64,000 nucleotides of DNA from Ruminococcus sp. GTDB taxonomy: Bacteria; Bacillota; Clostridia; Oscillospirales; Ruminococcaceae. The notes beneath the pieces were generated by a model that had not been told where the DNA came from, ran no database searches, and worked only from the letters and a program-made list of their open reading frames with translations. The stretch's first letter is position 1. Every line of letters begins with the position of its first letter. The DNA lies in the NCBI GenBank assembly GCA_029060305.1, contig JAIDUG010000031.1:1-64000 (forward strand), written 5' to 3'. This document shows positions 1 through 9,902 of the stretch, one piece after another. Both the position numbers and the translations under genes were made by a program.

Positions 1-142
1 ATGCTGAAACTATGGTTATTATTTCACATCTGCACACCCTGTTAAAACGTTTTTAGCCTATTGGTACAAGTTCTTAGAAAAATTCATTTCAGTTTTTGAA
101 GTCCCCGACAAAGATGAAATTGATATATCAGTAAATATATAA
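1..142 (+). pseudogene. C-terminal fragment of an unidentified protein, possibly frameshifted
   Basis: The first bases read as protein-like sequence (ETMVIISHLHTLLKRF) in the third frame up to a stop at 54-56. The second frame then continues with FLAYWYKFLEKFISVFEV and ends at a TAA at 140-142, just before a terminator hairpin. One extra T in the T run at 50-54 would join the two frames into one helical C-terminus. This may be a broken gene or a base-calling error. The product is not recognised and the upstream part lies outside the window. Confidence 0.3.
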
Positions 143-150
143 ATACAAAA

Positions 151-178
151 GCCTGAGAACTATAAAAAATTCTCAGGC
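151..178. terminator. Bidirectional intrinsic terminator
   Basis: A 9-base stem (GCCTGAGAA with TTCTCAGGC) has T-rich sequence on both sides. It can end transcription of the plus-strand fragment at 1-142 and of the minus-strand asnS-asnA operon. Confidence 0.8.
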
Positions 179-187
179 GTTTGATTT

Positions 188-511
188 TTATGTCATAATT
201 GTTTCCAGTTTTTTTATATGGACAGAAATATCCTCGATACTTTCAAAAGAATCAACGGATATACAGAAAATTTCTTCTTTATCAAAATTAACGCATTCCA
301 AATCAACCCAGTATGTATTATTGCTTTCAAACAATCTGATTGTCCCCTCACTGTTTTCGGACGAAAGTTCAATCTTATAATTATTATAATACGTTTTACT
401 GGCTTTCTGATAAGATGCATTTTTTACTGTAATTCCCATATCCGACCATTTATTTTTCTGTATATTGAACCAGTTATCAAATAAGCGGAATTTATCGTCA
501 ATGATAAGCAT
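188..511 (-). CDS. Hypothetical protein, third gene of the asnS-asnA operon
   Basis: A 107-residue acidic, mixed alpha/beta-looking protein without a signal peptide, membrane segment or motif I recognise. Its ATG sits one base after the asnA stop, and no Shine-Dalgarno sequence is visible between them, so translation probably depends on ribosomes finishing asnA. The bidirectional terminator at 151-178 follows it. The position makes it a passenger or partner of the asparagine genes under the same T-box. Its size and composition resemble small immunity-type or DUF proteins, but that is a guess. Confidence 0.7.
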   Translation of the reverse strand: MLIIDDKFRLFDNWFNIQKNKWSDMGITVKNASYQKASKTYYNNYKIELSSENSEGTIRLFESNNTYWVDLECVNFDKEEIFCISVDSFESIEDISVHIKKLETIMT

Positions 512-512
512 T

Positions 513-1526
513 TTAAAGAAGTGTTATACCATGTTCAGCACATTTTGCAATCATTTCGTCGCTCCATATAGAAGACTGTACTTCACCGATATGAGCCTTT
601 TCGAGCAGGAACATACAAAGTCTTGACTGTCCGATACCACCGCCGATAGTAAGCGGAAGTGTACCGTCTGCAATCATCTTGTGATAGTCGTACTGCATTC
701 TGTCCTCAGCACTTGCTTCTGCAAGCTGTTTTTTAAGGGAATCAGCGTCAACACGGATACCCATTGAAGAAATTTCGAGTGCATTATCGAGAACGTCGTC
801 CCATACAAAAATATCTCCGTTGAGTGACCAGTCATCATAGTCGGGCGCACGTCCGTCATGTTTCTGCCCGCTTGCAAGAAGTCCGCCAATCTGCATTATG
901 AAAACCGTCTTGTGTTCTTTAGTAATAAGGCGTTCACGTTCTTTCGGTGACTTGTCGGGGAACATATCTTCGAGTTCCTGAGTAGTGATAAAGAATACAT
1001 CTTCGCAGACGTTTCCGGCGATTGCAGGGTAACGCAGACCTACTTTTCTTTTCACGAAAGATACAGCCTTGACGACGTTTTTAACTGTTTCCTTGAGGAA
1101 GTCAACGTTTCTTTCTTCGGGAGTGATAACCTTTTCCCAGTCCCACTGGTCAACGAAAATCGAGTGTGTATTATCGGTATCATCGTCACGACGGATAGCG
1201 TTCATGTCAGTGTAGATACCTTCGTTTGGCTGGTAACCGTAACGATAGAGTGCCATTCTTTTCCACTTTGCGAGCGACTGAACGACTTCAGCTTCACTAC
1301 CGCCGATTTCCTTGATAGTGAAATCGACTTTTCTTTCAACGCCGTTGAGGTCGTCGTTGATACCGCTACCCTTGCGGACGATGAGCGGAGCGGACACACG
1401 GTCAAGTGTAAGGGCAAAAGAGAGTGCCTGCTGAAAAACGTCCTTGATGTACTTGATAGCGTGCTGGGTCTCTCTGAGAGTGAGGGCGGATTTGTAGCCC
1501 TCCGGAATATACAGCGATTTTGACAT
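513..1526 (-). CDS. asnA: Aspartate--ammonia ligase (asparagine synthetase A)
   Basis: Makes asparagine from aspartate, ammonia and ATP. The 337-residue length is normal for AsnA, a class II aminoacyl-tRNA-synthetase-like enzyme. Visible family motifs are FVDQWDWEKVI near residue 120 and the C-terminal ATP-site segment GGGIGQSRLCMFLL. The ATG at 1526 was chosen over an upstream in-frame start because it follows AAAGGA at a normal distance and gives the usual N-terminus MSKSLYIPEGYKS. It lies downstream of asnS and presumably shares its asparagine-tRNA-sensing T-box. The ribosome site and following bases closely resemble those of asnS. Confidence 0.97.
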   Translation of the reverse strand: MSKSLYIPEGYKSALTLRETQHAIKYIKDVFQQALSFALTLDRVSAPLIVRKGSGINDDLNGVERKVDFTIKEIGGSEAEVVQSLAKWKRMALYRYGYQPNEGIYTDMNAIRRDDDTDNTHSIFVDQWDWEKVITPEERNVDFLKETVKNVVKAVSFVKRKVGLRYPAIAGNVCEDVFFITTQELEDMFPDKSPKERERLITKEHKTVFIMQIGGLLASGQKHDGRAPDYDDWSLNGDIFVWDDVLDNALEISSMGIRVDADSLKKQLAEASAEDRMQYDYHKMIADGTLPLTIGGGIGQSRLCMFLLEKAHIGEVQSSIWSDEMIAKCAEHGITLL

Positions 1527-1634
1527 AAAAAATACCATTCCTTTACTGTTTATTTAATCGGGAAACAGCGCCATTGATGATTCCCGATGCTGTCATATTT
1601 ATATTTTGCGGACTTATGATTTATTCGGAAAAAA

Positions 1635-3005
1635 TTATCTGATACTTCCGACTGTACGGGGATAGAGAATAACGTCACGGATATTTGACATACCTGTTGT
1701 ATACATAATAAGTCTTTCAAAGCCGAGACCGAAACCGCCGTGCGGTACAGAGCCAAATTTTCTGAGGTCAAGATAGTCCGAATACAAATCAAGATTCATG
1801 TTTCTTTCGTTCATAGCGGAAACGAGTTTGTCGTAATCTGCTTCACGTTCACTACCGCCGATAATTTCGCCAACTCCGGGGACAAGCAGGTCAACTGCTG
1901 CCACTGTTTTTCCGTCTGGATTCTGTTTCATATAGAAAGACTTGATTTCTTTCGGATAGTCGGTGACGAAAACCGCTTTTTTGAATACTTTTTCAGAAAT
2001 ATATCTTTCGTGTTCAGTCTGTAAGTCACAACCCCATTCAACAGGATAAACAAAGTTTTCACCTGATTCCTGTAAAAGTCTGATAGCTTCTGTATACGTC
2101 ACCCTGCTGAAATCGTGAGAAATGAGTTCTTCGAGACGTGCAACGAGACCTTTTTCAAAGTGTGCGTCAAAGAATTTCATATCGTCGGGACAGGTATCAA
2201 GAAGTTCACGGATAACCGTTTTGAGCATATCTTCTGCAATTTCTATAACGTCGTCGAGTTCAGCGAAAGCTACTTCGGGTTCGATATGCCAAAATTCAGC
2301 GAGATGTTTTGGAGTGTTGCTGTTTTCTGCACGGAAACTTGGTCCGAAAGTATATATTTTACCCATAGCCATAGCAGCCACTTCACCCTCAAGCTGTCCT
2401 GAAACTGACAGTCCTGCACGTCTGCCGAAAAAGTCGTTTGAGTAATATTCTTCTTCATTCTTGTATTCGTTTGAGTAGCCGATAGTTGTTACATTGAACA
2501 TTTCGCCAGCACCCTCGCAGTCGCTTCCGGTGATAAGGGGAGTGTTTACATATACATAATTGTTATTCTGAAAATACTTGTGTATAGCCTGTGCAAGTAC
2601 TGAACGTACTCTCCATACAGCGTTGAAAGTATTTGTGCGACCTCTGAGATGTGGCATTGAACGGAGATACTCCATTGAACAGCCTTTTTTCTGAAGCGGA
2701 TAGTCTGCCGGACATACTCCGAGAATTTCCACTCCCGACGGTAAGGCGTTTATTTCAACAGTGTTGTTTCTGCCCTCAACGAGAGTACCGGTAACTTTTA
2801 CAGAAGTACCTACACGAGGCTCTTTGTAATCAGCGTCGGCGGACTTGTCAACAACTACCTGAATATTTTTGAGAGAAGTTCCGTCGTTTACCTCAATAAA
2901 CGCAACACTTTTTGAATTTCGAGAAGTACGTACCCAGCCACATACGGTTACTTCCTGACTGTCTGCTTTAGTGCCGAGGAGTACTTTAATATCAGTGTGT
3001 TTCAT
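1635..3005 (-). CDS. asnS: Asparaginyl-tRNA synthetase
   Basis: Charges tRNA-Asn with asparagine. The 456-residue protein has an N-terminal OB-fold anticodon-binding domain (VTVCGWVRTSRNSKSVAF) and a class II catalytic core with motif 2 (FRAEN) and motif 3 (GGFGLGFERLIMY). The open frame continues upstream through the T-box leader; the ATG at 3005 is preferred because AAAGGA lies just upstream and the protein then starts as in homologues (MKHTDIKVLLG). It is the first gene of an operon with asnA, controlled by the T-box at 3020-3286. Confidence 0.97.
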   Translation of the reverse strand: MKHTDIKVLLGTKADSQEVTVCGWVRTSRNSKSVAFIEVNDGTSLKNIQVVVDKSADADYKEPRVGTSVKVTGTLVEGRNNTVEINALPSGVEILGVCPADYPLQKKGCSMEYLRSMPHLRGRTNTFNAVWRVRSVLAQAIHKYFQNNNYVYVNTPLITGSDCEGAGEMFNVTTIGYSNEYKNEEEYYSNDFFGRRAGLSVSGQLEGEVAAMAMGKIYTFGPSFRAENSNTPKHLAEFWHIEPEVAFAELDDVIEIAEDMLKTVIRELLDTCPDDMKFFDAHFEKGLVARLEELISHDFSRVTYTEAIRLLQESGENFVYPVEWGCDLQTEHERYISEKVFKKAVFVTDYPKEIKSFYMKQNPDGKTVAAVDLLVPGVGEIIGGSEREADYDKLVSAMNERNMNLDLYSDYLDLRKFGSVPHGGFGLGFERLIMYTTGMSNIRDVILYPRTVGSIR

Positions 3006-3019
3006 AAAAAACATTCCTT

Positions 3020-3286
3020 TCGTGTAATAAAAAATCCGTCCTGCATAGAAAATACAGGACGGGAATAAAAAAATTCTCGTGGTACCACCTGAATTACTGT
3101 ATATAAAAAATACAGTCACTCTTGACCGTTTAACGCACGGAAAACGTTTCACCTACTTGCAATAGCTTTCAGGTCACTGCTCGGGAGTGTTATTCGCACG
3201 GTTTCTGATATGCGGATTTCAGCACATTCCGCACTCTCTGTGAACGTCTTACACGTGTTACTTGTCTCCGTCAAAGCATTTACTTG
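3020..3286 (-). promoter_or_regulatory. T-box riboswitch (asparagine type) of asnS-asnA
   Basis: On the minus strand the conserved T-box sequence GGTGGTACCA is at 3080-3089 and is followed by a terminator stem (3036-3062) with a T run. The specifier codon reads AAC (Asn) at 3189-3191, directly before ACTCCCGAGC. The same position in the valS leader of this window reads GTA before GTTCCTGAGC. Uncharged tRNA-Asn would be read at AAC and stabilise the antiterminator, switching on asnS and asnA. Confidence 0.95.
3036..3062 (-). terminator. T-box attenuator hairpin
   Basis: CCGTCCTG and CAGGACGG form an 8-base stem followed on the minus strand by a T run. It is the terminator that the T-box motif disrupts when uncharged tRNA-Asn binds. 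Confidence 0.9.
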
Positions 3287-3291
3287 CGTAT

Positions 3292-3320
3292 ATTTTATCA
3301 CGTTTTTGTAAAGATGTCAA
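3292..3320 (-). promoter_or_regulatory. Promoter of asnS-asnA operon
   Basis: TTGACA, 17 bases, TAAAAT on the minus strand, placing the transcript start at about 3285 just before stem I of the T-box. Confidence 0.85.
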
Positions 3321-3343
3321 GTGGAATTTGAAATAAAAATTAT

Positions 3344-4146
3344 TTAACAATACTTTTCTGAAAATTCATTCAGTATATTTTTTAAGGTGATGTCGATTCT
3401 TGATGTGCAGAAACTTCTGATATTTTCCGGAATATCCTTATAAAATGCTTCTGCAATACCACCTGCAATACAAGCCATAGTATCAGCATCTCCACCGAGA
3501 GAGACCGCATTTCTGACAGCACTTTCATAGTCGTGAGAATCAAGAAAAGCCACTATTGACTGCGGAACACTTTCAGAAGTCCTACTGCTGAAACAGTAAT
3601 CCGTTTTATATCGGCTGTTGTGTAGTCAAGGTCATAACTGAATTTTTTTGTAATGTATTCACGGATAGAATTTTTAGATTCACCGTTTCTTGCCATAAAT
3701 ATAGCCATTGCAACTGACTGTGCACCATAGATGCCCTCTTTGCAGTTGTGAGTGTAGTAACAACTTGCCTGTGCCTGTAATAAAACCTGTTCTTCGGAGT
3801 TGTAAGCATATCCGATTGGTACAGCACGCATAGCACCACCGTTTCCGTAACTTCTCTGTACTTTCATTGAACGGTTTTCAGCCCATTTTGCGAACATCAT
3901 ACCATATCCAGCATAGGGAAAATATGAATAGTACTGTTTATAACGGACTGCGTACTCGTAGCCACGTTCTTTGAGTTTACTTTTTGTTATATCTCTGTCG
4001 TTTTCGAGAATTGCTTTACATACAGCGGTAGTCATAACAGTATCATCAGTAAATTCAGACTGTTTCAGCAGTGGAAAATTATAGTCTTTAGTGGAATGTC
4101 CCTCGTACCACGAACCGATTACATCGCCATACACAGCTCCTAACAT
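3344..4146 (-). pseudogene. ADP-ribosylglycohydrolase family protein, interrupted by a one-base frameshift
   Basis: Family members are ADP-ribosyl hydrolases (DraG/ARH3 fold) that remove ADP-ribose from proteins or nucleic acids using two metal ions. The N-terminal part (MLGAVYGDVIGSWYEG, then FTDDTVMT with metal-binding Thr-Asp-Asp) is open from 4146 to a stop at 3553. The C-terminal part, including SVPQSIVAFLDS and the metal motif SLGGDADTMACIAGGI, continues in another frame to 3344. Adding one base in the run of four T/A bases at 3604-3607 restores a continuous protein of about 267 residues. This is a pseudogene, a slippage-dependent gene or a sequencing error. The start overlaps the end of hflX and has GGAGG upstream. 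Confidence 0.85.
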
Positions 4147-5387
4147 AAATATTCCTCCGCTTCTTTGATTAACTTCACGTCAACAAGTGCGTCAATAAGA
4201 GTACCTGTTTCGGTGTATTCTTCTGAAAATATTTTTCCGTCAGTTCTGATTCTGTTTATGAAAGCTGTTTTTTCATATGGTACTGAAAGTTTCATGCGTT
4301 TTGAAGTTTCGGGAAGATTCTTCATTATGCATTCAAGCAGTCTGTCGAAACCTGTCTGTTGTTTTGCACTGATTAAAACTGTAGTATCATTTTCAAAAAC
4401 AGTATCAGTATATGTTGAAATGTCAGCTTTGTTCATAACATTTATCTGTGGTATACCGTCACAACTCAATTCCGACAGCAGATTGCGTGTAACTTCTGCC
4501 TGCTGTTCACGTTCCGGAGACGAAATGTCCTGAACGTTCAGAATGATGTCCGCACATGAAGCCTCCTCAAGAGTAGACTTAAAAGCCTCGACAAGATTGT
4601 GCGGAAGTCTGCGGATAAGTCCTACAGTATCTATCAACATCACGCTCCTGCCGTCAGGAAGTTCTATTGAACGTGACGTTATATCAAGTGTTGCGAAAAG
4701 TTTGTTTTCCGCAAGAACTCCTGCATCTGTCAGTGCGTTAAGGAGAGTTGATTTTCCTACATTTGTATATCCCACAATTGCACAACACAATATACCGTCT
4801 TTCTTTCTTCGTGAACGTGAAAAATTACGGTGTTTCTGTAATTCTTCGAGTTCGTTTTCAAGATACGAAATTCTTTTTCTTATGTGACGTTTATCAGATT
4901 CAAGTTTAGTTTCACCAGGACCTCTTGTACCAATACCACCGCCAAGCCTTGAAAGTGAAGTACCCATTCCGGTGAGACGTGGCAGACGATACTTCTGTTG
5001 TGCGAGTTCAACCTGTAGTTTGCCCTCTTTAGTTCTTGCACGCTGTGCGAAAATGTCAAGTATAAGCGTTGTACGGTCAATTACACGCACGTCAAGAATT
5101 TTTTCAATATTGCGGACTTGCACGCCTGTGAGTTCGTGGTCGAAAATAACGAGTTCAGCTTCAAGTACTTCAAGCTGTTCTTTGAGTTCTTCAAGTCGTC
5201 CCGAGCCCATACAGGTGGCAGGGTCGTAATTTTGCTTTTTCTGAATTATCTCCCCGACTACTTCCGCATTTGCAGTCTGTGCGAGTTCAGCGAGTTCCTT
5301 TATTGAAATTTCAGCGTCAAATTCTCCTGTATCAACGCACGCAAGTACGGTTTTTACCGGAATGTCCTCTGTTTTGTTTTCGTACAT
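4140..5387 (-). CDS. hflX: GTPase HflX
   Basis: Ribosome-associated GTPase that splits stalled or hibernating 70S ribosomes after stress. The 415-residue protein has the HflX N-terminal domain with the glycine-rich linker (GGGIGTRGPGETKLESD), the G1 motif GYTNVGKSTL, G3 DTVGLIRRLP and G4 NKAD. It starts within a few bases of the hslO stop, with GAGGTG as ribosome site, and its 3' end overlaps the ADP-ribosylglycohydrolase frame. Its place beside hslO suggests a stress-response run of genes. Confidence 0.96.
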   Translation of the reverse strand: MYENKTEDIPVKTVLACVDTGEFDAEISIKELAELAQTANAEVVGEIIQKKQNYDPATCMGSGRLEELKEQLEVLEAELVIFDHELTGVQVRNIEKILDVRVIDRTTLILDIFAQRARTKEGKLQVELAQQKYRLPRLTGMGTSLSRLGGGIGTRGPGETKLESDKRHIRKRISYLENELEELQKHRNFSRSRRKKDGILCCAIVGYTNVGKSTLLNALTDAGVLAENKLFATLDITSRSIELPDGRSVMLIDTVGLIRRLPHNLVEAFKSTLEEASCADIILNVQDISSPEREQQAEVTRNLLSELSCDGIPQINVMNKADISTYTDTVFENDTTVLISAKQQTGFDRLLECIMKNLPETSKRMKLSVPYEKTAFINRIRTDGKIFSEEYTETGTLIDALVDVKLIKEAEEYLC

Positions 5388-5396
5388 AAATTCACC

Positions 5397-6272
5397 TCAT
5401 TGGTTTCCCGCAAGACTTCTGATTTCCTCCGGTGTGAAAGTGTATTCCTTACCGCAGAAGTGACATCCTACAGAAATATCTTTTCCGTCTTCTGCAATAT
5501 TTTCGAGTTCCTTTTTGCCGAGACTTATTAAAACTCTCTCAGTACGTTCACGACTACAGTCGCATTTATAGACAGGTTCAGATTCGTCAAGCGGTTCAGG
5601 GTCGAGACCGTCCATAAGCATATTTGCAATTTCTTCCGGTGTAACGCCGTCAGCAAGCATTGCGGAAATCGGACGTATATTTTTCAGGTTCTTTTCAATA
5701 ATGTCAATGCACTTTTCGTCAGCAAAAGGCAACAACTGTACAAGAAATCCGCCTGCCGACTTGACGGACAAATCAGGATTCACGAGTACGCCAAGACTGC
5801 ATACTGTCGGAATCTGTTCGCTTGTGGCGTAATAGTTGGCAATATCTTCAGCGATTTCACCGGAAACAAGCGGTATCACTCCCACGTAAGGCTCTTTTAA
5901 ACCTAAGTCCTTTACTACTGAAAGCGTGCCATTGTGACCGACTGCACTTCCTACGTCAAGTTTTCCCTGAGCGTTGAGGGGAATTTCAACAACAGGATTG
6001 TTGACATAACTTTTCACATTTCCCATACTGTCCGAAACCGCTACAAGCTGACCGGTTTGTCCGTCAGCGTCTACACGTAACGTCAGACTGTCATCTTTGC
6101 CTTTCAGCATATATCCCATAAGTGAAGCACCGATTGTAAGTCTGCCGAGACCTGCCGTTACAACCGCTGATGTTTTGTGTATTCTTTCGATTTCTGAAAC
6201 AATGTCCTTTGCATCGAGGACTTCCGCAAAAGCAGAACCGTCCGCCGAAATAACTCTGTATAATTTACCCAT
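5397..6272 (-). CDS. hslO: Redox-regulated chaperone Hsp33
   Basis: Cytosolic holdase chaperone activated by oxidation. The 291-residue protein has the Hsp33 core (GRLTIGASLMGYML) and the C-terminal zinc switch: CDC near residue 240 and CHFC near residue 272, the four cysteines that bind zinc when reduced. Its ATG is one base after the stop of the methyltransferase gene, with GAAGGA inside that gene as ribosome site, so the two are translationally coupled. Confidence 0.97.
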   Translation of the reverse strand: MGKLYRVISADGSAFAEVLDAKDIVSEIERIHKTSAVVTAGLGRLTIGASLMGYMLKGKDDSLTLRVDADGQTGQLVAVSDSMGNVKSYVNNPVVEIPLNAQGKLDVGSAVGHNGTLSVVKDLGLKEPYVGVIPLVSGEIAEDIANYYATSEQIPTVCSLGVLVNPDLSVKSAGGFLVQLLPFADEKCIDIIEKNLKNIRPISAMLADGVTPEEIANMLMDGLDPEPLDESEPVYKCDCSRERTERVLISLGKKELENIAEDGKDISVGCHFCGKEYTFTPEEIRSLAGNQ

Positions 6273-6273
6273 T

Positions 6274-7041
6274 TCAAAATCCTTCTTTCATAAGTCTGCA
6301 ACGTGCAGTATATATTATTCTCTGTGAAGTTTCAGACGGAGAACTGAATGTATCGTCACCATATTTTGCGATAACCTCGAAATTGCTTTCGGAAAGTAAT
6401 TTTTCTATTGTTTCTTCGCTGTAAGCCTTTTCCGAAAAACTGTCGGTACTTCTTGAATAAAGACCGTTTTCTTCGAGTTCAAAAAATTCAAGATTCATTT
6501 TTACTTCGTCGTTATTGGGATTTATGGAATTTTCCCATATACAGTATAAATTGTCTGTTTCGTAAGTAAACGTATTGTTTGCAAGAATTTTTCTGTGTTT
6601 GTAAAGTGTGTTCACGTCAAAAATGAAAAGACCATTATATTCGGAAAACAGCGATACTCTTTCAAAGACTTTTCTTACGTCGTCAACGCTTGCAAGATGA
6701 TTTATACTGTCCAAAGCACATACAGTAACGTCGATAGTACCGAACATATCTATATTACGCATATCCTGACATAAGTATTGTATATTCAGACCGCTTTCAA
6801 ATTTCTTGTCAAGTGCGATTCCGAGCATTTCCTGAGAGTTGTCAACGCCGATTACGTCATAACCGAGCCTTGCCATTTCCTCCGAGATACTACCAGTACC
6901 GCACGCAAGGTCAAGAAGAATATTGTTTTCAGTTGACTTGAATTTCTTTATTATTTCGTGAAAGTATTCCGCACGTTTTTTGTAGTCTATATTTGCCGTG
7001 AGTTCGTCATAGTAGCGTGCGAAAACATTATAACCGCTCAT
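6274..7041 (-). CDS. Class I SAM-dependent methyltransferase
   Basis: A 255-residue protein with the Rossmann-fold S-adenosylmethionine site LDLACGTGSISEEMARLG (motif I), then VIGVDNS (motif II acidic residue) and VCALDSINHL. It resembles YqeM/UbiE-like small-molecule methyltransferases common in Firmicutes; the substrate cannot be told from sequence. AGAGGTG precedes the ATG. It follows secA after a weak hairpin and is directly coupled to hslO. Confidence 0.85.
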   Translation of the reverse strand: MSGYNVFARYYDELTANIDYKKRAEYFHEIIKKFKSTENNILLDLACGTGSISEEMARLGYDVIGVDNSQEMLGIALDKKFESGLNIQYLCQDMRNIDMFGTIDVTVCALDSINHLASVDDVRKVFERVSLFSEYNGLFIFDVNTLYKHRKILANNTFTYETDNLYCIWENSINPNNDEVKMNLEFFELEENGLYSRSTDSFSEKAYSEETIEKLLSESNFEVIAKYGDDTFSSPSETSQRIIYTARCRLMKEGF

Positions 7042-7061
7042 TTGTCACCTCTTTAAAACAA

Positions 7062-7083
7062 GGGACGGAAAAAACTCCGTCCC
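7062..7083 (-). terminator. Possible weak terminator after secA
   Basis: GGGACGGA and TCCGTCCC form an 8-base stem in the gap between secA and the methyltransferase gene. The tract that follows on the minus strand is only moderately T-rich (TTGTTTT), so read-through into the downstream genes is likely. Confidence 0.6.
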
Positions 7084-7118
7084 GATATTTATTATTCATT
7101 GGTTGCAACCGGTTTATT

Positions 7119-9713
7119 TTATGAAGCCTCATTCTGCTGTAATCTTACTGTAAGCAACATACGGATAGTATCTTCACGGATAGAATCAACCATAGCGTCG
7201 AACATCTCAAAGCCCTCGTATCTGTATTCGATAACAGGGTTTTTCTGACCGTATGAACGTAAGCTGATACCCTTTTTAAGTTCTTCCATATCGTCAATGT
7301 GAGCCATCCACTTGTTATCAACGACTTTAAGAAGAATAACTCGTTCAAGTTCACGCATAACATCTTTTCCGTACTGTTCTTCCTTAGCCTTATAGATTTC
7401 GTCTGCCTTTTCATTGAGGGCTTTTGTTATATCTTCTTTTGTTACGGAAGCGAGTTCTTCTTCAGTGAAAGTAAGGTCTTCCGAGCCGATAAGCCAACCC
7501 ATAAAGAAATCTTTGAGACCTACAATATTCCAGTCCGTTCTCTCATCTTCGTCTGCGAGATAAGTATTTACAGTTGAGCTGATAAGGTCTTCCATCATCT
7601 TGAGGATACTTTCGTGAAGGTCTTCACCGTCAAGCACCTGTGAACGCTGTTTATAAATGATTTCACGCTGAGTATTCATAACGTCGTCGTAATTAAGGAC
7701 GTTCTTTCTTATGCTGAAGTTATTACCCTCGACTTTCTTCTGAGAGGATTCAATAATCTTTGTAAGCATTTTGCTTTCGATAGGCATTGTTTCTTCAACG
7801 TTGAGGGTTTTCATCATATTTTCAAGACGGTCGCCTGCGAAAATTCTCATGAGGTCGTCTTCGACAGAGAGGAAGAAACAGCTTTCACCAGGGTCACCCT
7901 GACGACCCGCACGACCTCTCAACTGGTTGTCAATACGACGTGATTCATGTCTTTCAGTACCGAGAATGTAAAGACCGCCTACTTCACGTACTGCAACAGC
8001 TTTTTCCTTTACTTCTGCGTTATACTTGTCGAAAAGTTCCTGATAAAGTTTTCTTGCCTTTATAATTTCCTCGTCATCAGTATCTGCGAAACCTATAGCA
8101 GCGGTAATAAGTTCTTCCGGCATTTCACGCTTTCTGAGTTCAGCCCTTGCAAGAAATTCAGCGTTACCACCGAGCATAATATCAGTACCACGACCAGCCA
8201 TATTTGTTGCGATTGTAACAGCACCGTATTTACCAGCCTGTGCAACGATTTCGGCTTCTTTAGCGTGCTGTTTAGCGTTGAGGACGTTGTGCTTTACCCC
8301 TTTTCTTTTCAGCATAGCGGAAAGAAGTTCTGACTTTTCGATTGATACAGTACCGACAAGGATAGGTTGTCCTTTTTCGTGGCACTTTATAATCTGTTCA
8401 ATGATAGCGGAGTACTTGCCTTTTTCTGAGCTGTAAATCTGGTCATTGTGGTCGATACGGATAACAGGTTTGTTTGTAGGTATCGAAATAACGTCAAGTT
8501 TGTAGATTTCCTTAAATTCGTCTTCTTCAGTCATAGCAGTACCCGTCATACCTGACAGCTTGTTATAGAGACGGAAGAAATTCTGGAATGTGATAGTTGC
8601 AAGGGTTTTTGATTCGCTTTTTACCTTAACACCCTCTTTTGCCTCAATAGCCTGATGCAGACCGTCATTGAAACGTCTGCCCTCCATCATACGACCTGTA
8701 AATTCGTCAACGATAACGATTTCGTTGTCTCTTACAACGTAGTCTATATCATTTTTCATAACGCCGTTTGCCTTGATAGCCTGATTGATATGGTGGAGAA
8801 GTGTAAGGTTTTCGGAATCCATGAGGTTATCAATATTGAATACCTGTTCTGCTTTTTTAACACCACGCTGTGTGATTGTAGCAGTCTTTGCTTTTTCGTC
8901 AATGATGTAGTCGGCAGTTTCATTCAGAGCGTCCTGGTCTTCCTTGCTGTCAATTTCAACGACAGTTGTAGAAGTGAGTGTTTTTGCGAAACGGTCTACT
9001 ATTGAATAAAGCTGTGTGGACTTGTCGCCTTTACCGGAAATGATAAGCGGAGTACGTGCTTCGTCAATGAGAATAGAGTCAACCTCGTCGACAATTGCAA
9101 AGTTAGGTTTACGCTGTACACGGTCTTCCTTGCTTGTAACCATGTTGTCACGGAGATAGTCGAAACCAAGTTCATTATTTGTAGCATAGGTAACGTCACA
9201 ATTGTAAGCCTCACGACGTTGTGAGTTTGTGAGACCGTGCAGAATACAACCGACAGTCAGACCGAGCCAGCGGAGAACTTTTCCCATTTCTTCTGCCTGA
9301 GTTTTAGCGAGGTAGTCGTTTACTGTAACAACGTGAACTCCATGACCCGAAAGGGCGTTGAGGTAAGAGGCAACACACGCAACAAGAGTTTTACCTTCAC
9401 CGGTACGCATTTCAGCAATACGTCCCTGATGAAGAACTATTGCACCGATAATCTGTACCGGATACGGTTTCTTTTCGAGTACACGCCATGCACCCTCACG
9501 TACAGTTGCAAGAGCTTCCGGCATAATATCTTCAATGCTTTCGCCTGCTGAAAGTCTATCCCTGAACTCCTGAGTTTTAGCTTTTAGCTGAGCGTCAGAA
9601 AGTTTTGTGTATTCCTCGTCAAGTGAGAGGACTTTATTTTTTATAGGTTCGATACGTTTAAGCTCTCTGTTTGAATAAGCGTTAGCACCGAATATGTTCT
9701 TAAATAAACCCAT
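7119..9713 (-). CDS. secA: Preprotein translocase ATPase SecA
   Basis: Motor ATPase that drives secreted proteins through SecYEG at the membrane. The 864-residue protein shows Walker A (MRTGEGKTL), the DEAD-type box ([16 protein letters not shown]), the helicase motif [10 protein letters not shown] and [13 protein letters not shown]. The C-terminal zinc-binding tail of E. coli SecA is absent: the protein ends at RLQQNEAS, as in many Gram-positive SecA proteins. It has its own strong promoter at 9764-9792. Confidence 0.98.
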   Translation of the reverse strand: MGLFKNIFGANAYSNRELKRIEPIKNKVLSLDEEYTKLSDAQLKAKTQEFRDRLSAGESIEDIMPEALATVREGAWRVLEKKPYPVQIIGAIVLHQGRIAEMRTGEGKTLVACVASYLNALSGHGVHVVTVNDYLAKTQAEEMGKVLRWLGLTVGCILHGLTNSQRREAYNCDVTYATNNELGFDYLRDNMVTSKEDRVQRKPNFAIVDEVDSILIDEARTPLIISGKGDKSTQLYSIVDRFAKTLTSTTVVEIDSKEDQDALNETADYIIDEKAKTATITQRGVKKAEQVFNIDNLMDSENLTLLHHINQAIKANGVMKNDIDYVVRDNEIVIVDEFTGRMMEGRRFNDGLHQAIEAKEGVKVKSESKTLATITFQNFFRLYNKLSGMTGTAMTEEDEFKEIYKLDVISIPTNKPVIRIDHNDQIYSSEKGKYSAIIEQIIKCHEKGQPILVGTVSIEKSELLSAMLKRKGVKHNVLNAKQHAKEAEIVAQAGKYGAVTIATNMAGRGTDIMLGGNAEFLARAELRKREMPEELITAAIGFADTDDEEIIKARKLYQELFDKYNAEVKEKAVAVREVGGLYILGTERHESRRIDNQLRGRAGRQGDPGESCFFLSVEDDLMRIFAGDRLENMMKTLNVEETMPIESKMLTKIIESSQKKVEGNNFSIRKNVLNYDDVMNTQREIIYKQRSQVLDGEDLHESILKMMEDLISSTVNTYLADEDERTDWNIVGLKDFFMGWLIGSEDLTFTEEELASVTKEDITKALNEKADEIYKAKEEQYGKDVMRELERVILLKVVDNKWMAHIDDMEELKKGISLRSYGQKNPVIEYRYEGFEMFDAMVDSIREDTIRMLLTVRLQQNEAS

Positions 9714-9763
9714 TTATTTACCGCCTTTACGAATTATTAGACCTGTATAAGTACATATAATAT

Positions 9764-9792
9764 ATTCTACAACAAACTAATCATTTTGTCAA
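9764..9792 (-). promoter_or_regulatory. Promoter of secA
   Basis: TTGACA, 17 bases, TAGAAT on the minus strand, about 50 bases before the secA start. Confidence 0.85.
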
Positions 9793-9839
9793 TACCGAAT
9801 TTTTAATAAATTAAATAAAGAAAATATGTTCCTTTTCCC

Positions 9840-9868
9840 TTTACTGTTATAAGGAAGTGTGGTATAAT
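9840..9868 (+). promoter_or_regulatory. Promoter of the hsdS-like/uvrB/NADAR/uvrA operon
   Basis: TTTACT, 17 bases, TATAAT on the plus strand, divergent from the secA promoter. No other promoter of this quality was seen between here and uvrA, so the repair genes may depend on it. Confidence 0.75.
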
Positions 9869-9902
9869 ATAAGTACACTAAAAAAAGGACGGTAAAATTT
9901 TT

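Noticed and set aside
3006..3152. N-terminal extension of AsnS (49 residues) in the same open frame
   Set aside because: The bases belong to the T-box leader and terminator; the ATG at 3005 has a normal ribosome site and gives the usual N-terminus.
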